The notes: a model not told the origin generated them from the letters alone. Shown: positions 42,960 through 53,126, numbered from the stretch's first letter. The stretch: 64,000 nucleotides of DNA from UBA3700 sp963592135 (GCA_963592135.1 CAVAVP010000035.1:1-64000); one strand, 5' to 3'. Numbers and translations: made by a program.

Positions 42960-45539
42960 ATGTTACAATTAAAAGATATTGTTAAGGATTATGGTAGTAA
43001 AGATTTTACAGTTCATGCACTAAAAGGTATAAATTTAAGTTTTAGAGATAATGAATTTGTTGCGATTCTTGGTCAATCTGGTTGCGGTAAAACGACAATG
43101 CTTAATATCGTTGGAGGATTGGATAGATATACAAGTGGAGATTTAATTATTGACGGAATTTCTACAAAGAAATATCAAGACGTAGACTGGGATGCTTATC
43201 GTAATGTAAGAATTGGTTTTATATTTCAAAGTTATAATTTAATTTCTCATATAGATATACTTGCAAACGTTGAAATGGCCTTAACTCTTTCAGGAGTTCC
43301 TGCTCAAGAGAGAAAAGAAAGAGCTGTTAAAGCGCTAGAATCTGTTGGATTAAAAGATCAATTACACAAAAAGCCTAATCAATTATCTGGTGGTCAAATG
43401 CAAAGAGTATCAATAGCTCGAGCTTTAATTAATAATCCAAATATAATCTTAGCGGATGAACCTACTGGTGCTCTTGATTCTGCCACTTCAATTCAAGTTA
43501 TGGACATCTTGAAAGAAATAGCAAAAGATAGATTGGTTATTATGGTTACTCATAATCCAGAACTTGCGCAAAAGTATGCAACTAGAATCGTAAGACTATC
43601 TGATGGTGAGGTTATAGATGACTCTATGCCTTATAATGTAGATGGCATAAAAGATGAAAAAGTTAAAGATATAAAAAATGAAATAATTGAAGACATAAAA
43701 GATGAAAAAATCGAAACAAGTGAAGAAATTACAAAAAAAGATCAACGAAAGGAAATAAAAGAAAAGAAAAAGAAGTTGGCTAAAACTTCTATGAATTTTA
43801 TAACGGCATTGCGTTTGTCTTTCAATAACTTATTAACTAAAAGAACAAGAACTATATTAACAGCTATAGCGGGTTCTATTGGTATAATTGGATTATCCTT
43901 AGTTCTTGCTGTTTCTAATGGTTTTAGTAAGTATGTTGATTCTATGGAAAAGGATATGATGTCTGGCTATCCAGTAACTATTGAAGAATCTAGCGTCGAT
44001 TATACGCAAATGATGTCTTTGTCTGCAGGTAAAGGATTTTCATCTACAGAAGGATCTGAAGAGGGGGCTTATCCAGATGATGGAATTATTAAAGCTTTAG
44101 ATACAATGGATCAACTAAAATCTTTAATGACTATTGCAAAGAAAAATACGCTATCTGATAAATACGTAGAATATCTAAGTAAGATGGATAGTTCTTTGTA
44201 TGGTAGCATTTACTACAAATATAATATGAATCTAAATATTATTGGAAAACCAAGAACCTCTAAGTTTTTAAGCACAAAAAAGTTTATAGGGGCATTTGAT
44301 ACATCGTATGGAGAGATGGTATATTCAGGAGAGGATGGAGAATATCAAAATATAATTTCAATGACATCACTAATTTCATTCACTGAAATTACAGGAAATG
44401 AAGATTTTATTCTATCACAATATGATTGTTTATACGGAAAATTTCCAACAAATAAAAATCAAATAATTTTAGTTGTAAATTCTAAAAACGAAATAAGTGA
44501 ATTTACTTTAGAGGCTTTAGGAATTGATTCAAATAAAGACTATACCTTTGAAGAGATAATAAAACTTGCAAATGAAACACCATTAAAAGCTTATGCAAAT
44601 GATGAGTATTATTATGATGCTTCAACTGCAGATAGAGCTTTATTTAAAGCTAATAATGCAACGGATTTATATACAGGCGATAAAGACTGCGTGGAACTTG
44701 AGGTTGTAGGTGTTTTTAGAAATAAACAAGATGTTTCTTATTCAACACTAACAAGTGGAATTTGTTATACTAGTGAATTAGTCGAGTACTTATTAGAAAA
44801 GAATATGAATTCCCAGGTTGCAGAAGCTCAAAGAAGTAGTAAAAATCAATATGTTATATATGAAGGCGATGGATTCCCGGGAAGTGCTTCAGATTCTATT
44901 GGTGCCATGTTTGGCGCTGGAGCTTCAGTTAACGACCAAAGCACCGCATTAAGTGCAGTAGGTGGTAAAAAATCTCCATCAAGCATTTATATTTACCCCT
45001 CAAATTTTGATTGTAAAGAAACTATTACGGATTATTTAGATGCATGGAATAATACGCATGAAAAAGATGAGCAAGTATCTTATAGCGACATGGCAGCATT
45101 AATATCATCGATGCTTTCTCAAATGATAAAAATTGTTACAATAGCGCTAACATGCTTTAGTAGTGTATCGTTGGTTGTTTCATCGTTTATGATAGGAATA
45201 ATAACATATGTATCTGTTGTAGAAAGAACGAAAGAAATTGGTATATTAAGATCGCTTGGTGCTCGAAAGAAAGATATCTCACGTGTATTTAATGCTGAAA
45301 CTTTATTAATAGGTTTTGCGGCGGGCGTATTTGGCGTTCTTGTTACGTATATACTAAGTATACCAATAAATCTTATTGTAAATTGGAAGGCAGATATGGT
45401 TTTAAATCTATGTAATTTAAACCCACTTACAGCGCTTGCAATGGTTGTTCTTTCAATGTTATTAACATTTATTGCAGGATTAATTCCATCAAGATACGCA
45501 GCAAATAGAGATCCAGTTATTGCATTAAGAACAGAATAA
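42960..45539 (+). CDS. MacB/FtsX-type ABC transporter, fused ATPase and permease
   Basis: An 859-residue fusion. The N-terminal ATPase (about 1-225) has Walker A GQSGCGKTT, signature LSGGQMQRVS, Walker B IILADEPTGALD and switch VTHN. A charged linker with repeated I-K-D-E units (about 225-275) leads to helix 1 (about 292-315). A large extracellular MacB-like domain follows (about 320-725). Three C-terminal helices (about 730-855) include the FtsX motif VVERTKEIGILRSLGARKKD and end RYAANRDPVIALRTE. Such mechanotransmission-type exporters move peptides or lipids or act in envelope stress. The substrate is unknown. The promoter lies directly upstream and a hairpin follows. Confidence 0.92.
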   Translation: MLQLKDIVKDYGSKDFTVHALKGINLSFRDNEFVAILGQSGCGKTTMLNIVGGLDRYTSGDLIIDGISTKKYQDVDWDAYRNVRIGFIFQSYNLISHIDILANVEMALTLSGVPAQERKERAVKALESVGLKDQLHKKPNQLSGGQMQRVSIARALINNPNIILADEPTGALDSATSIQVMDILKEIAKDRLVIMVTHNPELAQKYATRIVRLSDGEVIDDSMPYNVDGIKDEKVKDIKNEIIEDIKDEKIETSEEITKKDQRKEIKEKKKKLAKTSMNFITALRLSFNNLLTKRTRTILTAIAGSIGIIGLSLVLAVSNGFSKYVDSMEKDMMSGYPVTIEESSVDYTQMMSLSAGKGFSSTEGSEEGAYPDDGIIKALDTMDQLKSLMTIAKKNTLSDKYVEYLSKMDSSLYGSIYYKYNMNLNIIGKPRTSKFLSTKKFIGAFDTSYGEMVYSGEDGEYQNIISMTSLISFTEITGNEDFILSQYDCLYGKFPTNKNQIILVVNSKNEISEFTLEALGIDSNKDYTFEEIIKLANETPLKAYANDEYYYDASTADRALFKANNATDLYTGDKDCVELEVVGVFRNKQDVSYSTLTSGICYTSELVEYLLEKNMNSQVAEAQRSSKNQYVIYEGDGFPGSASDSIGAMFGAGASVNDQSTALSAVGGKKSPSSIYIYPSNFDCKETITDYLDAWNNTHEKDEQVSYSDMAALISSMLSQMIKIVTIALTCFSSVSLVVSSFMIGIITYVSVVERTKEIGILRSLGARKKDISRVFNAETLLIGFAAGVFGVLVTYILSIPINLIVNWKADMVLNLCNLNPLTALAMVVLSMLLTFIAGLIPSRYAANRDPVIALRTE

Positions 45540-45560
45540 TTAAATTGATTGAATATATGG

Positions 45561-45597
45561 TAGACCTTTAGTGTTAATCATTGAAGGTCTATTTTAT
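45561..45597 (+). terminator. Terminator after the ABC exporter
   Basis: TAGACCTT (45561-45568) pairs with AAGGTCTA (45584-45591), followed by TTTTAT. Confidence 0.75.
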
Positions 45598-45598
45598 G

Positions 45599-45628
45599 TT
45601 TGCGTATAAAATATATAAAGAATATAAT
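45599..45628 (+). promoter_or_regulatory. Promoter of alaS
   Basis: TTGCGT (45599-45604), an 18-bp spacer and TATAAT (45623-45628). Confidence 0.6.
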
Positions 45629-45662
45629 ATTCTTTGAATTTAACTCTATGGAGAGAAAAATC

Positions 45663-47456
45663 ATGAAACAATTAAAATCATATGAATTAAGAGAAAAATA
45701 CCTAAAGTTTTTTGAATCAAATGGTCATAAAATTATACCATCAGCTTCATTAATTCCAGAAAATGATCCATCAGTTTTGTTTACAACAGCTGGAATGCAT
45801 CCACTTGTACCTTACTTATTAGGCCAAAAACATCCTAATGGTAAAAGATTAACTGATGTACAAAAATGCGTAAGAACAGGAGATATCGATGAGGTAGGAG
45901 ATGCTACTCATTGCACATTCTTTGAAATGTTAGGAAACTGGTCTTTAGGAGACTATTTCAAGAAAGAATCTATTGAGTTTTCTTTTAAGTTTTTAACAGA
46001 AGTATTGGAAATTCCAGTAGATAAATTAGCAGTTACGGTTTTTGCTGGCGATGAAGATTGCAAACGTGATACTTTTGCAGCAGAAACATGGGCATCACTT
46101 GGTATTAAAAATATTTGTTATTTACCAAAAGAAAATAACTGGTGGTACGCAGGTGCTACTGGCCCATGCGGTAGTGATACAGAAATTTTCGTAGATAATG
46201 GAAAGCCAGCATCGTGTGAAAATTCTAATCCAGGAAATGATCCTGATAAATGGGTTGAAATTTGGAATAACGTATTTATGGAATTTAATAGAGACGCATC
46301 TGGAAAATTTGAATATTTAAAACAAAAGAATGTAGATACGGGAATGGGCCTTGAGAGAACTATTTGTATGATAAATGGATTAAACTCTGTTTATGATACG
46401 GATTTATATACTGATATTATTGCTAAAATTTCAGAATTATCTGGAACCAAGTATGGAGTAAACGAGCAAGATACAAGAGCAATAAGAATTATTGCAGACC
46501 ATATAAGAACAGCAACATTCTTAATGGGTGATGAAAAAGGCATTGTTCCTTCAAATGTAGATCAAGGGTATGTTTTAAGAAGATTAATAAGAAGAGCCGT
46601 AAGATTTGCAAAACAAATCAATTTAAACTCTAAAGATTTAGTAATCATTTCCAAAATGTTTGTAGATAAGTATAAAGCATATTATCCAGAACTTGCAGAC
46701 AATGAGCAAAAGATCTTAACGGAATTATCTAAAGAAGAAGATAAATTTAGCAAGACTCTTGAAAACGGAATTAAAGAGCTTGAAAAAGTATTAAAGTTTA
46801 TGAAGGATGGTGTTTTAAATGGTAAGACAGCATTTAGATTATATGATACTTTTGGATTCCCAATAGAGATGACAGAAGAAATTTGTAAAGAGAAAGGTTA
46901 TACTGTAGACATAGAAGGATATAAAGTTGCAGAAAGTGAACATATAAAGAAGTCTCAAGCAGGAGCTGAACAAAAATTTAAAGGCGGTCTTGCTGATTCT
47001 TCGGAACAAACAGCTTTCTTACATACAGCAACACACTTGCTTTTAGGATCATTACAAAAGTTGCTATCTAAAGATATTCACCAAAAGGGTTCTAATATAA
47101 CTTCCGAAAGATTAAGATTTGATTTTAATTTTGATAGACCTTTAACTGAAGAAGAAAAGAAAATGATAGAAGATAATGTTAATAAAGCTATTATGGAAGA
47201 CGTCGAAGTCGTTTGTGAAGAAATGTCAGTTGATGAAGCTAGAAAAGCAGGCGCAGAGGGTGTGTTTGGTTCAAAGTATGGAGATGTAGTTAAGGTATAC
47301 ACAATAGGTAACTACGACAAGGAAATTTGTGGTGGCCCACATGCGGCACATACTGGACAATTAGGAGAATTTAAGATTATAAAAGAACAATCATCATCAG
47401 CTGGTATTAGAAGAATAAAAGCCGTTATAGATACTTCTAAGGCTATAAAGAAATAA
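45663..47456 (+). CDS. alaS: Alanyl-tRNA synthetase, compact form without C-Ala domain
   Basis: A 597-residue enzyme charging tRNA-Ala. The catalytic core contains DVQKCVRTGDIDEVG and FFEMLGNWSLGDYF (motif 2 region) and TGMGLERT (motif 3). The editing domain has the zinc/catalytic motif H454-T-A-T-H458 and C556-G-G-P-H560. Typical bacterial AlaRS is about 870 residues, and the C-terminal DHHA1/C-Ala oligomerisation domain is absent here. The linker before the editing domain is also short. The start at 45663 follows GGAGAG; an upstream extension to 45600 would add an unrelated sequence. A strong terminator follows at once, so no lost C-terminus is encoded downstream. Confidence 0.94.
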   Translation: MKQLKSYELREKYLKFFESNGHKIIPSASLIPENDPSVLFTTAGMHPLVPYLLGQKHPNGKRLTDVQKCVRTGDIDEVGDATHCTFFEMLGNWSLGDYFKKESIEFSFKFLTEVLEIPVDKLAVTVFAGDEDCKRDTFAAETWASLGIKNICYLPKENNWWYAGATGPCGSDTEIFVDNGKPASCENSNPGNDPDKWVEIWNNVFMEFNRDASGKFEYLKQKNVDTGMGLERTICMINGLNSVYDTDLYTDIIAKISELSGTKYGVNEQDTRAIRIIADHIRTATFLMGDEKGIVPSNVDQGYVLRRLIRRAVRFAKQINLNSKDLVIISKMFVDKYKAYYPELADNEQKILTELSKEEDKFSKTLENGIKELEKVLKFMKDGVLNGKTAFRLYDTFGFPIEMTEEICKEKGYTVDIEGYKVAESEHIKKSQAGAEQKFKGGLADSSEQTAFLHTATHLLLGSLQKLLSKDIHQKGSNITSERLRFDFNFDRPLTEEEKKMIEDNVNKAIMEDVEVVCEEMSVDEARKAGAEGVFGSKYGDVVKVYTIGNYDKEICGGPHAAHTGQLGEFKIIKEQSSSAGIRRIKAVIDTSKAIKK

Positions 47457-47471
47457 AAAAATGCATAAATT

Positions 47472-47507
47472 AAAAAATCTAGGATGAATAAAAATCCTAG
47501 ATTTTTT
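47472..47507 (+). terminator. Terminator after alaS
   Basis: A perfect 14-bp stem, AAAAAATCTAGGAT (47472-47485) with ATCCTAGATTTTTT (47494-47507). Confidence 0.9.
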
Positions 47508-47623
47508 AATTCTTATAATCAATAAATTTTCTTGATATGTAAATGTTATTTCCATTATTTCGACTATTTCATTTCCGATTTTTCGAGTAAATATACTATA
47601 AAAACTTGCAGAGAAACCTTATA

Positions 47624-47653
47624 TTGCCTTTTATAAGTGTTTTTTTATATAAT
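47624..47653 (+). promoter_or_regulatory. Promoter of the giant surface protein gene
   Basis: TTGCCT (47624-47629), an 18-bp spacer and TATAAT (47648-47653), followed by a CTGGGGG ribosome site and GTG start. Confidence 0.65.
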
Positions 47654-47679
47654 ATAAAAAAGCGATCTGGGGGTTTATA

Positions 47680-50600
47680 GTGTCAAAAAAGAATAAAAAA
47701 CATAGAAGAAAGGGTAAAAGAAATAATCATGGTTGCTTAAAATGTTTTACATCTTTATTGGTATTTATGGTTGTATTAACCGGCGTATTATATGGAGGTG
47801 CCTACTTTGCTTGGGGTAAATTTGTAGAACCAAAAGCAGGAATGAATTTTAATGAAGCTTTATCTATTGTAGGTGGATTATATGGTGCGAAAGAAAGTGA
47901 AGTTGTAACAAATCCTTATAAAGAGGAGGATTTAGATTCTTTCTATGCAAATGTTTCAGAAGCCCTATATTTAGATGACACTGTAGATTTAAGAGAAAAT
48001 ATTTTTGAAGTATTAGATGAGTTTATTGCTCAAAAAAATAATTCAAATGAAACAACAAACGAGGGGGAGACAGTATCTGCTGCAGAAGAAAATGTGACAG
48101 AGGAATCTTCAGGCACTGGAAACTCTATATTAGATGAATTTTTAAGTGATTTAAAATTTGATTTTTCATCAATAAAAGATTATGACGAAGAAACAGCAAC
48201 CGATCAAGTTTTAACGCTAACAGATAAACAGACAGCAGCCTTTTTAGATGATACTATTAAAGGGGTTTTATCTAGAGAAAGCGTAAAAGACTTATTAGGT
48301 GAACAATTAAAAGGTGTTTCTCTAGAAAATACAATAAATATTCCACAAGTTAAAATAACTAGTGATGATTATACGGATTTATCTAAAGTAAAATTAACTT
48401 TAACAGTAAAGATTTCAACAAAAACTTTAGCTAAGAATGTTTTAAATGGTGTAATGCCACAAATTTCATTCTTAGGTGGTATATTACCAAAGTATATATT
48501 TGCAACTATTTCTATTTATCCAAATAACTATGAAGCAGAATCAGAAATACAATTAAATTCATTTAGCGATTCAAAGATGAGTAAAGTTTATTCTGCATTA
48601 GATATGGTTATGGCAAATACAGAATATAAGTCGATAAATGGTTTGTTAAAAATGGTTAATCAAAAGGCTATTGAAGCAATTGAAAAAGTTCAAGAAGTAA
48701 TGCCTGTAGATTTTGTATATTCATCAGAAAAGGTAGGTTCAGTACAAACTAAACCTATACAAGCCGTAATGAAAGCTTTAAAGGTTACTGATCTAACAGA
48801 AGCTCAATTCTTCTGTATGATAAGAGATGTTGCGCTTCAAGATTTTGACGATATAAAAACGGATTTAAAATTCGATGAAACTACAACAAGGTCATCAATA
48901 TCTGTAGCCTTAAGCAGCGCTGGCGATAGTACTGTCGAAGAAATATCTTCAAAGTATGCAATAGAAGAAGGGTATTTAACAAAGGATAATATATTTACAG
49001 AGATTACATCTATAAATAATGAGGATTCTGTATTTTTAGATAAAGTATCTCTTGCTAATTTAACATATTCAGAAACTTACGTAGCAAAGGATAATAAAGC
49101 CGAAATTACTTATTTAGGTTTATCTTCGCTATTAAATAGTTATATAAAGGATAAGGTAACATCGAATTTAAAATTTGAGATTATTAATATGTATTATGAT
49201 GTAGAATCAGATAATTTAGCTATTGTGATTGAAGCAAAACTTTTAGATATGGTAGCCGAAAGTATGTCTGGCTCATCATTGTACACTTTAGTTTCACAAA
49301 TAATTCCAGAGAATATTTATATAACAGCTTATATCAATTTAGAAACATCAACAACTGACCTTGCTATTAATGGTAAAACAGTAGAACAAACAAAAAAGCA
49401 CCTTGAAACTTTATCTAAATTAACATCATCATTTAGTTCAGATTCATCTTCTTTAAGTTATGAATCATTAACATCAACTGTCAATAAATCTATAACAGAT
49501 GGATTAAATAGCATAAAAGATCAATTAGGTGTAGAGATAATATTTGAAAGAAATTATGTATACCTTCCAAATATTTATGAAATTGTAAGTGGTAAGATTT
49601 TATATAAAGAAGGAAATGATAATAATTTAACAGACGAGGAAGTTTATTTTGTCTTTAAAGATATAACAGAAGATCCAAAAGATTATTCTTCTCTAACTGC
49701 AGGGAAACTTGCTGCAAAGGAAACTTTTGTTAGCGAGGTTGAAGGAAAATATGCAGTTAATAGTGGTTATTTAACTGTAGATAACATATATGATGAATTA
49801 ACAAATGTTACAAGTGAGGATTCCCAACTTATAAACAACATATCCATAGAGAATTTGACATTTACAACAACTTATGATGCAGCTAATAATAAAGTTGAGG
49901 CAAATTATCTTGCATTAACAGATTTAGTAAATTCAAAGGTTACACCTGATTCATCATCAATAAATTATGCGATTATTAATATTTCATATGATAAAACTAA
50001 TGATATCTTGGCTTTTACTCTAGAGGCAGATATTTTATCTTTAATCAGTGATGGAATGGAAAAGGACTCAAATACATATAAATTAATAACAAGTTCAATA
50101 CCAGAAAAAGTTTACTTAACAACTTATGTTAATCGCCTAACAAATGAGGTTAATCTAGAACTTAATGAAAACGGTATACCAGAAACTAAAAAGTTATTTG
50201 CATCTTTAGAAAAAATGATGAAGCTTTTAAATTCTACAACCGATTTAAGTTATACATCATTGACCACAAAAGTTGGTGATGCCGTATTTGACGGATTGAA
50301 CAATGTTGATTCTCAATTAGGTACAGAGATTGTTTATGAAGAGTCAAGTGCTTATCTTCCAAGTATATACGAAGTAATGAGTAATAAAATCTTATATAAA
50401 GAGACTGAAGCTGAAAATCTAACAGATGAAGATGTATACTTTATATTTAAAGATATAAAAGAAGTGCCAGCAGCTTATACAGGTATTAATAAAGCTAGTG
50501 ATATGACAAGTTTTGTAGGGCAGGTTAATACAAAATATGCAATAAATCCATTACATGCAATAAAGATTCCAGAAAATAAAACAGATGCAACGATTGTTTC

Positions 50601-52059
50601 TCAAATACAAAGTTTAGGCGAAAACTATAACACTGCAATATTAGGTGCACAACTAGCAAATGCTTGGAGTGAAGCGACAAATGGTAAAACTTTAGTTGAA
50701 AAGCAAGTTGCTAATAAAACGGGATTTAATCCATATGCGCTTGAAGATGAGGCAGCAAGTATATTTGATGCTGCAGTAAATATAGAAGTTAGTGGACTTT
50801 CATCAATTACTTTAAATAAGGTAGTGGTAGAATCTGAAAGTGTAATTAGGATGATTTATTCAGGTACATATACTCAAGGTGAAGGAACTAAAGATTATTC
50901 AAACTTAATACCAGATTTTGTAGTAAATGTAACATTAGATGTAACAAAAATAAAAACTACAGATATATGCGTTAATGTAACTATTAATGATATGACTTCA
51001 GATAATTTGACTAAGTTTGGTCTAATGTGTAAGAGATTGACAAATACTGATATGAGCATAGATACATTAAATAATGATGTTGATACAAAGGTTAAAGAAT
51101 CTTTAGGAACACTATTTGAGAAATTAACATTAACATTAGAAAAATCTACCTCATCTAAGATTTATTTTGGATCAATGTTTGATATTGTATACAACAATAC
51201 AACTTGGGAAACAACAGATACATACACATCTATTGATGTTGCTGATACAATCTCCGCTCTTCACACAGGATTAAATGTTACAATGCAAGATGGGTCAACA
51301 ATAACAGATACAGATAAATATGACGCAACTAATATAGATTATTCAGGGTCTGATTTGACAAACTTAAAACTAAATGTTAAGGCAGATATTACTGCAAGAA
51401 ACTTAGGTTATGCGTTAAAAGATGCTGGATTTGATTCATTTACTACAAGTTTAGGAATTACATCGGTTCCTCAAGTTTATCAAATTGCAGTGCTTAATAT
51501 GGAAGACACTACTTATGTGGATAAGATTAACATCGTAAAAGAAAGCTTATCTAATTTAACAAGTGGCATAACAAGTGGAAAGTATTTAATCACAACATTA
51601 TCTATTGCGACAAGTGGAGTGTACGAATCAACGCTTCTTCCTGAAAACTTATATATTAATGCACTAATTAGCTTAGATAACGGCAATGTAAGTGTAGGAT
51701 ATAACAATTTATCTACAAGTGAATTAACTATTGTAAATAGACTTGCTGGTGGCAAGGAAGCATTCAACACAACAACTGCAGAGAAAGAAATGAAAGACTA
51801 TATTATGGGTGATGGTACGGCAGCAAAACCGGGCGTTAAGGTTGTATCATTTACATATACTGTTCCTTCAACTACTGCGTTGTCAGTGCTTGGAATTAGT
51901 GGTAAAAAACTAAGTAAAGATGTATACTTTAAAGATGTTATAGAACAGACAGATCCAGGAAGTAATGTAACAGTTGATTTATATACAGATGATTCCCTAC
52001 AAGGAACATATAACATAAATTATAATTTAACATTTACCGCGGTGGACCTAGTAGATTAG
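47680..52059 (+). CDS. Giant signal-anchored repeat surface protein
   Basis: A 1459-residue protein with a strongly basic first 20 residues (KKNKKHRRKGKR), one membrane helix (about 24-45) and a long extracellular region rich in Ser, Thr, Asn and Asp. Two tandem units of about 265 residues start at K425 (KYAIEEGYLTKDNI) and K690 (KYAVNSGYLTVDNI), with a third partial unit from K952. Each has an IPE-[NK]-[IV]-Y-[IL]-T segment and ends LTDE-[ED]-VYF-[VI]-FKDI. Looser versions (ILPKYIF, LLPENLY) occur before and after, so perhaps five related modules exist. No sortase motif or catalytic motif is seen. A scaffold or cell-envelope role is inferred. The PfkB gene follows after 10 bp. Confidence 0.85.
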   Translation: MSKKNKKHRRKGKRNNHGCLKCFTSLLVFMVVLTGVLYGGAYFAWGKFVEPKAGMNFNEALSIVGGLYGAKESEVVTNPYKEEDLDSFYANVSEALYLDDTVDLRENIFEVLDEFIAQKNNSNETTNEGETVSAAEENVTEESSGTGNSILDEFLSDLKFDFSSIKDYDEETATDQVLTLTDKQTAAFLDDTIKGVLSRESVKDLLGEQLKGVSLENTINIPQVKITSDDYTDLSKVKLTLTVKISTKTLAKNVLNGVMPQISFLGGILPKYIFATISIYPNNYEAESEIQLNSFSDSKMSKVYSALDMVMANTEYKSINGLLKMVNQKAIEAIEKVQEVMPVDFVYSSEKVGSVQTKPIQAVMKALKVTDLTEAQFFCMIRDVALQDFDDIKTDLKFDETTTRSSISVALSSAGDSTVEEISSKYAIEEGYLTKDNIFTEITSINNEDSVFLDKVSLANLTYSETYVAKDNKAEITYLGLSSLLNSYIKDKVTSNLKFEIINMYYDVESDNLAIVIEAKLLDMVAESMSGSSLYTLVSQIIPENIYITAYINLETSTTDLAINGKTVEQTKKHLETLSKLTSSFSSDSSSLSYESLTSTVNKSITDGLNSIKDQLGVEIIFERNYVYLPNIYEIVSGKILYKEGNDNNLTDEEVYFVFKDITEDPKDYSSLTAGKLAAKETFVSEVEGKYAVNSGYLTVDNIYDELTNVTSEDSQLINNISIENLTFTTTYDAANNKVEANYLALTDLVNSKVTPDSSSINYAIINISYDKTNDILAFTLEADILSLISDGMEKDSNTYKLITSSIPEKVYLTTYVNRLTNEVNLELNENGIPETKKLFASLEKMMKLLNSTTDLSYTSLTTKVGDAVFDGLNNVDSQLGTEIVYEESSAYLPSIYEVMSNKILYKETEAENLTDEDVYFIFKDIKEVPAAYTGINKASDMTSFVGQVNTKYAINPLHAIKIPENKTDATIVSQIQSLGENYNTAILGAQLANAWSEATNGKTLVEKQVANKTGFNPYALEDEAASIFDAAVNIEVSGLSSITLNKVVVESESVIRMIYSGTYTQGEGTKDYSNLIPDFVVNVTLDVTKIKTTDICVNVTINDMTSDNLTKFGLMCKRLTNTDMSIDTLNNDVDTKVKESLGTLFEKLTLTLEKSTSSKIYFGSMFDIVYNNTTWETTDTYTSIDVADTISALHTGLNVTMQDGSTITDTDKYDATNIDYSGSDLTNLKLNVKADITARNLGYALKDAGFDSFTTSLGITSVPQVYQIAVLNMEDTTYVDKINIVKESLSNLTSGITSGKYLITTLSIATSGVYESTLLPENLYINALISLDNGNVSVGYNNLSTSELTIVNRLAGGKEAFNTTTAEKEMKDYIMGDGTAAKPGVKVVSFTYTVPSTTALSVLGISGKKLSKDVYFKDVIEQTDPGSNVTVDLYTDDSLQGTYNINYNLTFTAVDLVD
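48952..50532 (+). repeat. Tandem protein-coding repeat, two full units
   Basis: Unit 1 spans 48952-49746 (265 codons) and unit 2 spans 49747-50532 (262 codons). They are clearly homologous at protein level but diverged in DNA, indicating old duplication. A third partial unit begins at 50533. Confidence 0.85.
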
Positions 52060-52069
52060 AGGTTAGACA

Positions 52070-52969
52070 ATGAAAGAATATGATACTTTAACAATAGGGC
52101 ATATTTCCCTAGATTATAATATTGATTATAAAGATCAACAAATAATAGAAGTTGGAGGAGCAGTTATATATTCCTCAGCGGCAGCAAAAGCTGGCGGATA
52201 TAAGGTAGGAGTGGTTACAAAACTAGCACCTCAAGATAAAGAAAGATTAAAAACTTTTGTTATAAATAAAGAGGATATTTACTATATTCCATCAAGTGAA
52301 TCTACATCTATAAGAAACAAGTACCATACGGCGGATAAAGAAAGACGTACTTGCACATGTATAGGCCAAGGGGATTCATTTAAGATTGAGGATATTAAAG
52401 ATTTTAAAACAAAAATTTATCATTTCGCAGGATTAATTTTTGGGGATTTCGATGGAGAAATAATAAAGTGGGCTTCAAAGCACGGAAAAGTAGCTGTAGA
52501 TGTTCAGGCGCTTTTAAGACATGCAAATAGAGACACAGGTGAAATGTATTTTGAAGACTGGAAGGATAAGAAAGAAGTTTTGCCATACATAGATTATTTA
52601 AAGGCAGATGCAGCAGAAGCTGAAATATTAACTGGCCTTAGTGATAGATATGAAGCCGCCAAAGTCTTATATTCTTGGGGAGCAAAGGAAGTAGTTATTT
52701 CGCATAATAGTGAAGTTATAGTATATGATGGTAAGAAATTTTCAGCCGTTCCAATTAAAGCGAGAAATCTATCAGGACGTAGTGGTAGAGGAGATACAAT
52801 TTTTGGAGCTTATATCACAGAAAGACAAAATGAATCAATAGAAAAGGCATTACTTTGGGCTACTGCTATGGTTTCAACTAAAATGGAAAACCCAGGCCCA
52901 TACAAAGGCACAAGAGAAGATGTTGTTGATTATATTCACTTAATGTATCCAAAATATAGTTTATATTAA
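52070..52969 (+). CDS. PfkB-family carbohydrate kinase
   Basis: A 299-residue ribokinase-fold kinase. GGAVIYSSAAAKAGGYKVGVV (GG then A/KAGG) near 30-50 is the N-terminal PfkB signature region. The second signature reads GRSGRGDTIFGAY (about 231-243), where the catalytic Asp is D238 and the first glycines are unusually spaced. DVQALLRHAN near 144 lies in the substrate side. The substrate is unknown and could be a sugar, nucleoside or fructose 1-phosphate. GAGG precedes the ATG, 10 bp after the giant surface gene, so the two are likely co-transcribed. No functional link is obvious. Confidence 0.85.
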   Translation: MKEYDTLTIGHISLDYNIDYKDQQIIEVGGAVIYSSAAAKAGGYKVGVVTKLAPQDKERLKTFVINKEDIYYIPSSESTSIRNKYHTADKERRTCTCIGQGDSFKIEDIKDFKTKIYHFAGLIFGDFDGEIIKWASKHGKVAVDVQALLRHANRDTGEMYFEDWKDKKEVLPYIDYLKADAAEAEILTGLSDRYEAAKVLYSWGAKEVVISHNSEVIVYDGKKFSAVPIKARNLSGRSGRGDTIFGAYITERQNESIEKALLWATAMVSTKMENPGPYKGTREDVVDYIHLMYPKYSLY

Positions 52970-52980
52970 TAGAGTTTTGA

Positions 52981-53094
52981 TCATAAAATATGAAAATATA
53001 GAGTCGGATATGATTTTATATTTTTTTGCAATAAATAACAGTATTCTCATAAAATGTGAAAATTTTGAAAAAGTGGCTCATAAAATGTGAAAAT
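52981..53094 (+). repeat. Three copies of a 17-bp direct repeat
   Basis: TCATAAAATGTGAAAAT occurs exactly at 53047-53063 and 53078-53094, and with one change (A for G) at 52981-52997. The copies lie upstream of an ATPase relic and inside no gene. They may be protein-binding sites or remnants of a mobile or regulatory element. Confidence 0.75.
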
Positions 53095-53095
53095 T

Positions 53096-53126
53096 AACTT
53101 GTTTGTATAAAATTGACAAACAAGTT
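53096..53126 (+). terminator. Long inverted repeat, probable terminator after the PfkB gene
   Basis: AACTTGTTTGT (53096-53106) pairs perfectly with ACAAACAAGTT (53116-53126) around a 9-nt loop, followed by the T-rich stretch TTCTTTGTTTTTT. Confidence 0.6.
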
